Position numbers and translations under genes: made by a program. The notes under the pieces are model-generated. The model had not been told where the DNA came from and made no database searches. It saw only the letters and a program-made list of their open reading frames with translations. Positions 33,979-44,502 of a stretch of 64,000 nucleotides of DNA are shown here, one piece after another (the first letter of the stretch is position 1; the number at the start of each line of letters is the position of its first letter). This stretch comes from Tricholomella constricta (taxonomy: Eukaryota > Basidiomycota > Agaricomycetes > Agaricales > Lyophyllaceae): NCBI GenBank assembly GCA_013368375.1, contig JAACJP010000011.1:620001-684000 (forward strand). The letters run 5' to 3'.

Positions 33979-35970
33979 CTATAAGATCTTCATCATCTCA
34001 CGCAGGAGTGTTTTGAGGAATTTCTCCAAGAACGTCCAATCGTCCATGCTTGCTGCCATGTTCATGGCATGGTCCACAAGGTCATCATATAAACCTTGTA
34101 TTCCTTTGCTCGCCGAGTAAGTAATGGCATTGAAGTCGTTACAAGCATCTTGCATGGTTGAGGGCAGCACGAACCGGTCATACAACCCAAGTACGACGTC
34201 TTCAAACGTCCAGAACTGCTTCTCGCGGTTCACATGAACGTGGCGATTGTACCACTTTCGAGCTTCGCCATCGAGAAACTTGGATGTTATCAGAACGCGC
34301 TCTTGGTTGCGTTCTTCTCCTCCAAACTGGCTCACCGCCAGCATAACGACAAGGCTCGACAGCCATTCTTCTAGGTCGCCGAACTTTGCACTTCCACTAT
34401 AAGTGCCTATGGACTTTGAGTCCGCACGCCGAGATTTCATCCCGTCCGGAAGCGACAGTCGTACCGACAAGCGCTCGTGCACTAATTGATGCAATCGCTC
34501 ATGCATCTTAGTTTTATGCTGCTCTCCGGCAGCATGTATTCCATCCGCAATTGATTGACTCCTGCGGATCGGAGCAGGCATTGAGTAGCCTCGAGTCTGA
34601 GCTCGAGGCTGCGCATATTCTGCGGGTTCACTTATTCGAACCCGCATGTCTTGATGGCCATTAGCTGTCGCCGTCGGATTATTTTTTCCGACGGCCCCAG
34701 GTCCAGTTACCAACCCACCATCCGAACCTTGAGTTTGCGAGGCTCATTGCCTCCCCATCTCATCCACAGGCATATGTCCTTCAAAGACGACTCCTTGGTC
34801 GTCATAATTCGTGAACTTGCTCCGTGATAGATGAGCATTTCTCAGACGCTGGTAAGTGATCCGGTTGTTCCACTCTTTCGCTAATGGAACACGACCATCC
34901 TTAGCCTCCATAGGTACTTGAATAGCTGGCACACTTTCATTGCCAGCTGGTTGCGAATTTGTGTCCTTACGCTCAGTGGGTGGGTCTAATGTAGACTCAC
35001 TAACAGGGGCCCATCAGGTACCTTGTGGTTGCGCAAGATGCTCTTCACGAGTCATTCTTTCGTGTTTTGCTGCCGCGGCCCGACGACGATAATTGTCGTC
35101 AGATTCTCCTAACTGGCGTGCTTGATGCAGCGCCGATACTGCCATGGCAGCCTCATCAAGAGGCTGGTTCGATCCAGAGGCCACTGCTTGAGGAGTGAAA
35201 AGGTCATCCCAACGACCTTTTCCTTTGTTGAGCGGAGCTTTCTTAGGTACAGGAGTCCCAGCCATCGAACTGACTGCTGAATTCGAAGTTCCCTTAGGGT
35301 ACTTCTTCCTGTATTCCGTAACTACTACGGACAGCGCTTCCAAGTATTGGTCAGCGTACTCCTGTGCGACCATTTCTCCAACGGATTGTGCTCCGGTTGA
35401 TCGTAGAACGAGCCTATCCGCTCGTTCCTCCAGTCGCCTTCGTCGATGCTCGCTAACAACATCGGTGGTGTCCCAGAATTGCTTCACTTGTAGCGCAAGC
35501 AATTCCCTTTTGCTGGCTTCTTCTTCATTGGTGTCGGGGTCGGACAAGTCGTCTTCGTCCGACTCTATCTTGACTATGCTCAGGGTGGACGCCCCAAACA
35601 CTCTGCTTGATAGACGGCTGTCTGGCCATCTGCTTCCAGACGTGGAGCCAGGTCGTTGTGACCTGGCCAATTCATTGACCAAGCTCCCAGGCACATTGGT
35701 GCTTGCTGTCGGCCAAAGTTCCTCCGATTCTAATCCTAGTGTATTCTGCGCTGGTGGACTTTGTCCACCAGCGACTAATCCGACTTCCACTGGTTGCAGT
35801 GGGAGTTGTGATGGAGGATGCGCTGTGAGCGCGTCCTCGAGGACCGGGGTTCGGCTCTTTCCGGATTGGGAGTTGGTGTCATCGGGTCTGGATCTCGTGG
35901 GTTCTTTTGATGATGGGTGTTCTAAATGGAATGTGGGTCTGCGTGACGTCGTGGGTACGCAGCAATAGAA
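33979..35970 (-). pseudogene. Retrotransposon gag remnant with two TGA stops
   Basis: A single reading frame of about 660 codons runs down the minus strand to a TAG at 33979, interrupted only by TGA at 35014-35016 and 34744-34746. The C-terminal third looks like a retrotransposon Gag: FLDGEARKWYNRHV, FWTFEDVVLGLYDRFVLP and IQGLYDDLVDHA follow the W...F..F layout of Gypsy-type capsids in basidiomycetes. The middle is acidic with a DEDD-rich stretch and EEHLAQPQ. No zinc knuckle, protease or pol follows, so the copy is 3'-truncated. It stops 25 bp upstream of the tRNA-Thr 5' end. The N-terminal limit is not defined. Confidence 0.75.
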
Positions 35971-36184
35971 AGCAAGGTAGCTTAAAAAAATGTAACGAAG
36001 TTACAGAGTTTGGGGACCTTGCTGTTCACGCTAGACGTAAGCTTGACAAGTCTGTCGATTGCTACGTATAGGTGTACAAGGTGGTATATACTTATTTAAT
36101 GTAATGAATTAAATAGGCAACACCAGAAGGTGTTGCCAAACAATAGCGTAATCATCTCGATAAGATACGATTAGATAACCAATA

Positions 36185-36883
36185 TTAGATAAGATAGTGG
36201 GCGCCCTTACATCGGCCTTGTCCCCACAGGGCTTTGAACGAGTTGATGTACTCGTCAATGGTGCGCCCGTTCTGGAAGTATGCCGTCGACTCGAGAGTGA
36301 GTGCGGCATGGGCGACCTCGTCAAACAGGAAGAACTCCTTCTCGAAGTTCGATGTGAAGTCGTTCCAGGTCGGGAACACACGCTTCACCAACCTGTACTG
36401 AAAGACGCGACTGACAAAGTCGGTGGCACGACCGTGTTGCATGAACGACAACACCCAGCTAATTCAGGCATGGTCATCGGTGAACTGCCCAGTGGTCAAC
36501 GAGAAGTAGAGCTGGCACGCGTTCCAGAAGGCGCGTCCACCCGACCGATCGCCATCATAGATGGGAGGGGGCGACGGCCAAATGTGCGATACCAATCGCG
36601 GAGGGGGAGGCGGCATCGGCTGGGGTGGTGCCGGCATCGCAGGGGTCGTAGGTGCTGCTGGGGAGGCAGCGGAGGGGGTTCCCAAAACGATGGTATCTAA
36701 AAGAGCGGCAATGTGGTCCATGGTGGCCGAGTTGGTGGTCTTGGATTGGGAGAGAGCCGACATTGTGGTTTCAAGGCTTGCCAATCGTTCCTCTGGCATG
36801 AGCGCAGCAGGAGACGGAGGCGTGTCAAATTCACCGAAGTCGGACATCTCGAGACAGGACTGGGCAACGATTGGAGCGAGCAC
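36185..36883 (-). pseudogene. Gypsy-type gag remnant with one TGA stop
   Basis: The minus-strand frame begins around 36883 with a Pro-rich N-terminus after a short coiled segment (PEERLASLETTMSALSQ). It continues through AFWNACQLYFSLTTGQFTDDHA, hits a TGA at 36464-36466, and resumes in the same frame with ISWVLSFMQHGRATDF, FPTWNDFTSNFEKEF and INSFKALWGQ. This is the capsid core of a Ty3/Gypsy Gag, usually written W..F...F. The copy ends abruptly at about 36200. It is a different family from the gag remnant at 33979-35970. Confidence 0.75.
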
Positions 36884-38185
36884 GCGTTGGACGGGTCGTG
36901 TGTAGCGGATGCGTGTTTCGGCGCGGAGGCAGACCGGTTGACTTCGTCGGGTCTCAGAGGTACACTATTCTGCTGTTAGGGCAACCCTTACAGCGGAGCG
37001 CGATCACACTGGCAAGGGGGAATCCGAAGTTATATTTGATGTACAGTAAACGAAGGTAAGTAAGGCTTACCTGGCAAGGGGAAATCCGAAGAGAATAGTG
37101 TAAAGGATTCCCAAATGCCAGGGGGCCGACTATATACGAGTGTAAGACGTGAGAGCTGGTCCTCCAGAGTGTACTGTACATGTAATAATAATGAATGGTG
37201 TGCAGCGCGTGTATGGACACGTTCCTGACGCTGTCCGATCCTCGTGGCTCAGGGTACGGGCACGAGGAGGGACAGCCGACGTCGGGATGTCAGGTCATTG
37301 GGATCGGTGTTGGGTGCACGCAGGGAGGGAAGGGAAACATCAGGAAGTATGTAAGTATGTACACCGACGCTTGGGTCGGAGCATCGGGTCGGGATTGTGA
37401 CCGGTCGGTCGGAGGTGATCACATGAGTCGGGGAACAATCTGTGGGTGTCGGAAGGTGTGAGCAGGGGTTCCCCTGACAGAAGCTACACATTCACGTGTG
37501 TGAAAAAGAAAAGATACAGCCCACAAGTCGTTAACCTTCGGTTGACTCCCCAGAGCTGAAGACACAGTCAAGCTCATCACAAGGTTTTGAAGAGGAAGGA
37601 AGCATGAAACGGCAAGCAGCAACAAATGGAAAGAGCTCAAAAATAGAAATGCTGCAATGGCCACTGCAATCCAACTCATTTCCACTCATTGTCAGTGTAA
37701 AACAAAAAAGGAAAGGAACGAAAAGCAACTTATAGACCCTCATTACGTGCATGTGCATCCATCTATTTGTCTGTTCTTGCAGATTTCTGGGTTGGGGTGG
37801 TGAGCTGATGCTTGAAAAGTGGGGAGCATTGTAGACATACAGGTCATCCTTCCTGACCTGGGCTTCCTCATTTGTAAATGCAGCCTTTCAAATCCCTCAT
37901 GTCCTCGCGATCCTGCCACTCCAGGCTTGCTAAGCACGACATGATGGGAATGTCGGATGTAGAAGTGAATGATAAGTATCTACACTATAGCCAGTTACAT
38001 GTCCGTGAGTGGGATAAATGTAAGCTACATACCCTTAGTATAAATGATTTAGGGTATCTAAAGGTATGGTAGGGTATATATATATACTGTAATGATAAAG
38101 AGTCCTTTGTTGTAAGTAAGATGAAAGATAAAAGGAAATAGATAGTGAATGGTCGAGCCAACACAAAGGGTGCATTTGGTGCTCT
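36884..38185. other. Non-coding, probable retroelement leader/LTR debris
   Basis: A 21-bp direct repeat (CTGGCAAGGGG, then AATCCGAAG) occurs at 37009 and 37071, just upstream of the 36.2-36.9 kb gag remnant. On the minus strand a TATATA box lies near 37135, as might be found in a decayed 5' LTR. From 37300 to 38185 nothing is recognised. Confidence 0.4.
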
Positions 38186-38545
38186 TCAGAGCCATATGCA
38201 TTCTTGTGCTGCCTCAAAAGCAGCAATGTGCTTTGCTTCGCAAGATGACGCTGTGACTGTTTTCTGCTTTTATGCCGCCCAAGAAATGGCGCCCGAGCCA
38301 AGACTCCAAGTGTATCCGCCAATGCTCTGCCTGGTGTCGAGGCAGTTTGCCCAGTCTGAATCAATGAATCTGACAAGAGAGATGGGTAGCATTCCTCCAA
38401 GATGGAGTTTCAGATCGCGGGTCCCTTTGAGATAACGCACCAGGCAGATTGCGGCATTCCAGTGTACAGTTGAATATGAGTTGACAAATTGTGTGAGTTG
38501 CTGAACGGCGTAGGCTATGTCCGGTCATGTGGATTCAATTCGCCA
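38186..38545 (-). pseudogene. Copia reverse transcriptase/RNase H remnant
   Basis: Minus-strand translation gives the RT-RNase H junction of a Ty1/Copia element. It reads PDIAYAVQQLTQFVNSYS, VRYLKGTRDLKLHLGG, FIDSDWANCLDTRQSIGGYT, then SGAISWAA, a TAA, KQKTVTASSCEA and AAQECIWL, ending in TGA at 38186-38188. The conserved Arg before PDIA is also a TGA. It lacks the rest of pol. It is a different family from the intact Copia at 42-5270, whose RNase H reads DADWASDESRRS. Confidence 0.85.
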
Positions 38546-38762
38546 TCAATTGAACTTGTCAACTCCCTTGCTTATCACAAGTTTATCATTTCTTCTGAGT
38601 CTGTCATTTCTTCACAAGTCCGTCATTTCTCTGAATCCCTGCGTGGCAAGTACAGAAAGCTGAATTATCCCTTACCATGATGCTCACTACATTGGCTTTT
38701 TGATTAGTGCTGTGCTTGTGTTCAGTGTATTCCCGACTGGGAGTCTGTGCGGTGGCATTTTC

Positions 38763-38953
38763 CAGGGTCTTGTCACATTCTGTTCAACAAACCGTGTTTT
38801 GCGTTTTGTTTTGAGACAAAACACAGTCTGTTTATTCAGTCATGCCTCCCCGTCAAGTCTCGACAACAAGACTACATTTCTCAGGGTCTTGTCACGTTCT
38901 GTTCAACAAACCGTGTTTTGTGTTTTGTCTTGAGACAAAACACGGTCTGTTTA
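38763..38953. repeat. Two copies of a 70-bp hairpin-containing repeat
   Basis: A segment beginning CAGGGTCTTGTCAC recurs 120 bp apart (about 38763-38832 and 38883-38953) with few differences. Each copy holds an inverted repeat: CCGTGTTTTGT and ACAAAACACGG, perfect in the second copy. It could derive from a small transposon terminus or an LTR. Confidence 0.75.
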
Positions 38954-39024
38954 ATTCTCAACCAAGTCATGCCTGTCGCGTCATTTCCTGCCAAGTCCTC
39001 ATTCAACAACACTAATAATATTTC

Positions 39025-41340
39025 ATGCCCTCCATATTCCTCTCTGATGATATCTTGCTCTATGTCTTGAGTGAGCTCCGGAACGCGCTCAATGCTCTCA
39101 GTGACACCCCGCCCACCGGCCTTGTTCATTTACATGGCCTTCTGGTTGAGGCTACCGTGCATATGGAGCCTACGGAACACTACTCCCCTCCCACGGCTGT
39201 CAATTCCTCGCGGACTCCTTCACCGTGTTCTGTGTTCAGGCCTTCATTACCTCCTTCCTCGCCGCCCACTCACTACTCCTCCCCAACGGCCATCAATTCC
39301 TCCTGAATTCACTCACCATGTTCCATGCCCAGGCCTTTGTTACCTCCTTCCTCACTACCCACTCACTACTCCTCTCCCACGGCTGTCAATTCCTTGCAGA
39401 CTCCTTCACCGTGTTCTGCGTTCAGGCCTTCATTACCTCCTTCCTCGCTGCCCACTCACTACTCCTCCCCAACGGCCATCAATTCCTCCTGAATTCACTC
39501 ACCATGTTCCATGCCCGGGCCTTCGTTACCTCCTTCCTCACCACCCACTCACTACTCCTCCCCAACGGCCGTCAACTCCTCGCAAAGTCATTCACCCCGT
39601 TCCACGTTCAGGCTCTCATTACCTCCTTCCTCGCCACCTTTATCACCTGTTATACTTCCGTCACCACCCCCTCTACTGCAGCCACCCATTTCCTCACACC
39701 ATTCCTCTGGCCACTCAAGCCCTCTGTCACCTACATCCCCAGCTGCTATTCCACCATGGCTGTCCACCCAAGAATCTTCTCGGGAAACCTCAGTGTCAGC
39801 CTCTTCTCTGGGCAAACGGACCCTTGACCACTCCATCTCCGATGCTTTTCAGCAAGACGAAAGGCCATGCTTGTTACTCAACAGGCATGGAGGTGATGCT
39901 GGGGGAGGGGATGGTGGACATCCAGGACATGGCATCAATTGGGATCCTGACTGTAATAGGAACGGAAATCGTGCTCGGCTGAGGGCTCAAGCAAGAGAGA
40001 GGGTCCGTCTATTAGGGTTCCCCTCCGATGCAGCGAGTGCAAAGAAACCGAGCTTCCTTGCTTCCCTGGCATACAATGAGGGCCCAGCTGAGAATGATAC
40101 CTACGACGACAATAATTACGATCCCATGAACAACAATAGCTGCCAGCCTAATGAGAATGTCGATGGTTATTATGACCCATCTCCGCCAGCAAAAAAGAGA
40201 AAATCTCGTAAACCAAAAGCACAAAACCCATCCTGGTGTACCAATGGCAGCCCTCCTCCAGTATCTCCCGTCGCTCGACGTATCATCACACAACTCTCTT
40301 CTATCACGTCACACCCAACCATAAAACTCTCGCCACACTCGTGCTGTTGCTAACAGTGGAAACACCCCCTGAAACTTTCAGTGTAAACACATCTGACTCA
40401 TTGAGTCTTCTCAAAGGTCTGGCTTTGCGTTGTAGCGAGCTGGAGGGTAATGCGCGTCTCACAGACTTCAATTTCACGGTCGCTCTGTTTTAATTGGCTT
40501 TGTCGGTGGACATGTAGGTGTTTCCTTCGCAATGTGCGGTACTCCTACTTATACAATTCCATTTAGTGTTCAGAAGTCCCAGGAAGCACTAGGCCTTTCA
40601 ACTATTGCAGCTAAAGTTGGTATACCTCCATGCAAATTCCAAGAATGGGTGGCACAGGGCACAAGATTGGCCTACCTGGCTGCGGCTGGTAAGTTTCACT
40701 CTCCCTTTTCTTCCTCTGCAAATACTGATATTATCCAACAGGTACACCCCATATTTTATTGGTTATCGCAGCCCTTCATTTAAGGGTATATCTTACTCGC
40801 TGCCAAAACTCTACCATTGAAGATATATATAGTGTAGCTTTCACATTAAGAATCCCCAGTGTATGTGGTATTGTGCCTTATCAGCTGCCACATCATAGCC
40901 TAACGACATCAATTAGCTGATGATTTGGGACAATTGGTCCAGGATCAACTTATCCCAGTACTCCGTGCACTGCGAGAAATTCCCCTTCCCACTGTAACCC
41001 TCATGTTTTTCTCTCTATCCTCTCAAGGTCACCAGGACGTTTATCATGCCAACGAAATTGAAATTTTGGACAAACAATTTGATCAAGTCATCACAAAGTC
41101 TGTCATTGTTTTATTGTTGACTTGTTATCTGTTCATTACATCTAGTGGCAAAAGTAGAAATCCTCCCTTCATTGTTGACTCTATCACGATCAAAATGTCA
41201 AAGTCTTTCAATCGAAGGCCCTGCCCTGTTACCAAGGCCAACCGAAATGAGTGGACAACAGAGCAGCAAAGGCGAGCTGAAGCTTCTCCGATTGTCGTGG
41301 ATCTTGCAGATTTGAAGACCCAGGTAAGAAACCATAATTA
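39025..41340 (+). pseudogene. Hypothetical Ser/Pro-rich multi-exon gene with internal stops
   Basis: I do not recognise this family. A frame opens at 39025 (MPSIFLSDDILLYVLSELRN), runs through the 93-bp repeats, and would reach 40353 but for two in-frame TGA codons (39304-39306 and 39490-39492), one in each equivalent repeat unit. Beyond the repeats it encodes a Ser/Pro stretch, LGKRTLDHSISDAFQQDE, a Gly/Asn-rich part, and a basic cluster AKKRKSRKPKAQ that resembles a nuclear localisation signal. Further in-phase exons to about 41325 include VGGHVGVSFAMCGTPTYT, GLSTIAAKVGIPPCKFQEWV and NRNEWTTEQQRRAEAS. Its neighbours are transposon remnants, so it may belong to a mobile gene family. Exon borders after 40353 are tentative. 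Confidence 0.45.
39175..39640. repeat. 93-bp minisatellite, about five units
   Basis: The string ACTCACTACTCCT recurs at 39268, 39361, 39454 and 39547, a spacing of exactly 93 bp, with partial units outside. Units alternate between two sub-types (one with GGCCATCAATTCC, one with GGCTGTCAATTCC), so the larger period is 186 bp. Because 93 is divisible by three, every unit keeps the reading frame and adds 31 residues. Confidence 0.92.
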
Positions 41341-41441
41341 TTCCCATTTCTATCAGACATCAATTATTTGTTCACCAGCTTTCACTCCTCAATATAAGGG
41401 ATACGGTGACTACATTCAAATTAACTCCAAAATTTGTAATG

Positions 41442-42485
41442 TCATCGTTTTCTCCAATTGGCACTTCCAAAGAGTGAGACCTTGTCTTTTCGGGGGTGTA
41501 TACGGTCGACGGGCAGCGACGTCTTGGCGACGTTACCAGAGCAAGGATTTTGGCACGGGAAACCGATCACGTGGGGGGTCACCGGCAGGTGCCCGCAGTG
41601 GCCACCACGACCCAGGTACATTTTTGCACAGTTGGTTGCGGAAGTCCTATTCATAGCGTGAGCCAATATTTATTGGATAATGAAAGCGAAAACACACCAA
41701 GCATTGACCATCATGGTCGTAAAAAGCTCACATGTGCGTGACGCAATGAAAACATGTTGAGCTGCATGGATGAAATCAAAGGGCCCCAGATAGTATGTAC
41801 GAGTTGACGCATTGTTGTGGACGTAGTAATTGGGATGATATCGGGTTTTGCACTCTGTGAAACAATTAGGACAAGCCCTCTGGTCAACAAAATGGATCTT
41901 ACGACGGCAATACATAGACGTTGATTGGCCGGGAATCGGTCCGAAGTCTTGAGTGAAAACTGTAACTTGAAAGGTGATAGCTTCGACAAGGTCCCATGGA
42001 CGATCATCCCCAGCAACGCCGCGTGTCTTCAGAACACAAGCGGGGTCAATGCAGACACGATGAGGTGAGCAGAAATGATAAAAGGCTGAAAGCCTGTGAA
42101 TAAGGCACTACATGGAAGATCTGGATGACGTACCAATACCACGGCAGAGCCCATAATCAATAAACAGCTAAATATACTCCTGCCCCAGCTGTCTGGCATC
42201 CACTGCATTTTGGAAGTACTCCCATGCAAGAACACGCAATGTCCCCCAGGCAAGCTTGGTCAGATCATCGCTGAGATTCATCGAGACCTTGAGGAAGTCG
42301 TGCACATTGACAGGCAATTGTTCTGGGGGACGAGTATTGAAGGCCGGCTGTAGGATCAATAGAAAAGGTTTGAGAATGCCAATGAGGTAGATGAATTTCA
42401 GTAGTGATGTGAAATCAAGCACAGCTGCAAGGTCAGGATGGCGGTGCAAAATCATCGCGAGAGCCTCAAGAGAAGTATTGGACAT
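41442..42485 (-). pseudogene. CxC5-like cysteine-cluster protein associated with KDZ transposons
   Basis: The frame starts at 42485 (MSNTSLEALAMILHRHPD). It shows the family blocks in order: LLKFIYLIGILKPFLLILQP, LPVNVHDFLKVSMNLSDDL, LFIDYGLCRGIG, then after a short intron CSPHRVCIDPAC, VTVFTQDFGPIPGQSTSMYC, CPNCFTECKTRYHPNYYVHN and RTYYLGPFDFI. A further intron (donor GTGTGT after VNAW) joins TSATNCAKMY. The cysteine pairs probably bind zinc. Such proteins sit next to KDZ transposase genes in mushroom genomes; their role is not known. A TAG (about 42181) interrupts the frame before LFIDYGL, probably from CAG, and the C-terminus diverges after the last exon. No KDZ transposase is found in the window. 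Confidence 0.75.
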
Positions 42486-44502
42486 GGTGTGATAATAATT
42501 ACATTGCTGAAAGACGCTTAAGTACAGCAGTAGTCGAAGCAGTCTTGTCAACGATGGACCAGCGGCGTGCAGACAATAACATGTAGAGGCTGTAGCCAAA
42601 CCAACCAAACAAGCATTGGCTGGCTGACTCATGGAGCTTATGTCATGTCCACGGACGTCCGGCAAACATGTTCGCCAGACGTTCGTCCCAGTCAATCAAT
42701 TGTCCTCCTGTAATTTGCCCGTAATTGTACCTTCTAATGTCATTATTCTAATTTCTAGCCAATGCACAAGTGTGAAATGATTTCGATGCAAGCAATTTTG
42801 CATTCTGATATTTGTGTTGTTATTGCCTTGTACTAAGCCCATATATTGGTCCCTGCCTTGCCGTAACCTACTTTAAATGGGTAATAGGATATGCAATCAT
42901 TACATTGGTTACAATGAGCACAGATATTTCATGACTTATGATTTAATTGTAATGATGTTATGAGGACTGCCATCCAGCCGTAATGGCCTTTACTAGATTG
43001 TGGACATTACGATGGATTTTATTGATTTTGAGACCCTTTTGATTGCTTCTGTTCTGCTCACAAGACTCGAACCATTTTGCTGATGTGGCAAGCCCAAATC
43101 GGTCCAACCGGTCCTGCCGGGTATCAAAAAAAGGTCGGCACAGTTGTACACAGCCGGGAAAAGGATTGCGGTGATCCTGGATTTAGTGTTGCCTGAGGTG
43201 ATCGCAGTCCGGACCACGGCCAACACAAGTTTGCCACAAGCAAGATCGACCTAAATTTGATGGCGTGGAGACCATCCGGCGCCTGAAACCAGGTTCAACC
43301 CAAGTTTAACACGTGAGGTAAGCCACCGAAAATGGTCGCTACGCCCTGATATACTCTTTCGGGGTTCCCCTTCACTGCCCTCAGGTGTACTTGCGAGATA
43401 GAAAAGATAATATATATATTGATGTACGCGAATAGGTAACACAGAGGAAATAGAATAACTAAAAACCTGCATTGATTGACAACAAGATCCGTCGAGCTGT
43501 GTTTGACAAGGAAGAAGCACCACAGCTGTTGAATTTGAGTGAGAATAAGCTCCTCCAGAAGAAACTACGACTCACCACGGCAGTTAACACGGTGACGAAT
43601 ACATCGTCCAAGAATCTGTGGAATATGACTGAGATGGAGTTTGTGAAGAAGCAACTATGACTTACGAGGGGATCAAACATAGCGGTGACCATCTCAATAG
43701 GTTTGTGCAAGGGAGGGAACAGAACAGAGAGTAGAGACCTGAATAGTGATTTAGCATGTATTTTTCCCCAACATGAATAATTTCTTACCTTAAGAAACGG
43801 TCATCGTGCCGCCTGTAAAGACAGAAGGCTGTGAGCAATGAAAATGCGGAACATAATATATACTGATTTCCTGACCTTTTGACCAATGTCGACCCTTCCT
43901 GTCCAGTATATTTGATGAAAAGGGACACACGATACAGCTCGGAGGATGCACACCTTTTATTTTGAGACCTCTCTCCTGTCGAGGAATGAAGTCAGCGCAC
44001 TGAGAAGAGAAGAGTGGCAAGAATATAACAACGCATAGATGCTTGGTGAGGCCACCCCAGGATCCGAAGGAGCTGAGACGTGGGTGGTTAAACCCTGGTA
44101 GAAAGTCGGCGATGTTGACGTGCAGTGCCCCCAACCTGTCAATGACCAAAGCCACAGGCATGTCGAGGGAAGGGAACTGGCCGAGCAAAGAAGGAGAGTT
44201 TAAAGAAATTGAAGCAGAAGGCAACAAGCAATGACCTGGGGCGGGAGAGGAAACATTGGGAAGGTGTTGGGAAGAACGACGAAGAAAATAAATGTGACAA
44301 AGTTCAACACACATGCGTTGCAGCACGTGACAACCTGAGGCGCGACACGACTCCTTGCTTTCGAGAATTAGTGGACAGGCTCAAGCACTCGCTGTTGGAT
44401 TGATGAACAGTGTTAAAGCGACATCTGTAAGTCAGAGAGACGGTATTATATTAGGACTTCAAATAATGTAAGCAATATTGCAGAAATGTTTCAAACAAAA
44501 AA
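42486..44502. other. AT-rich non-coding stretch, 2 kb
   Basis: Short frames exist (for example minus 43790-44326) but match nothing I recognise and lack convincing splice partners. An ATATATATT run near 43411 is part of an LTR-like AT-rich patch; I cannot define its ends. Confidence 0.4.

Noticed and set aside
38700..39020. Possible CRISPR-like repeat-spacer pattern
   Set aside because: Only two copies of a long repeat, in a eukaryotic genome; no CRISPR array is present in the window.
39225..39982. Two further plus-strand frames through the 93-bp repeat
   Set aside because: The repeat length is a multiple of three, so all frames stay open; only the frame from 39025 continues into non-repeat coding sequence.
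39025..41340. Idea that the unnamed gene is itself a KDZ transposase
   Set aside because: None of the conserved KDZ catalytic-region motifs could be found in its exons.
43790..44326. Minus-strand frame of 178 codons
   Set aside because: No family resemblance, and no partner exons with convincing splice sites; I left it as non-coding.
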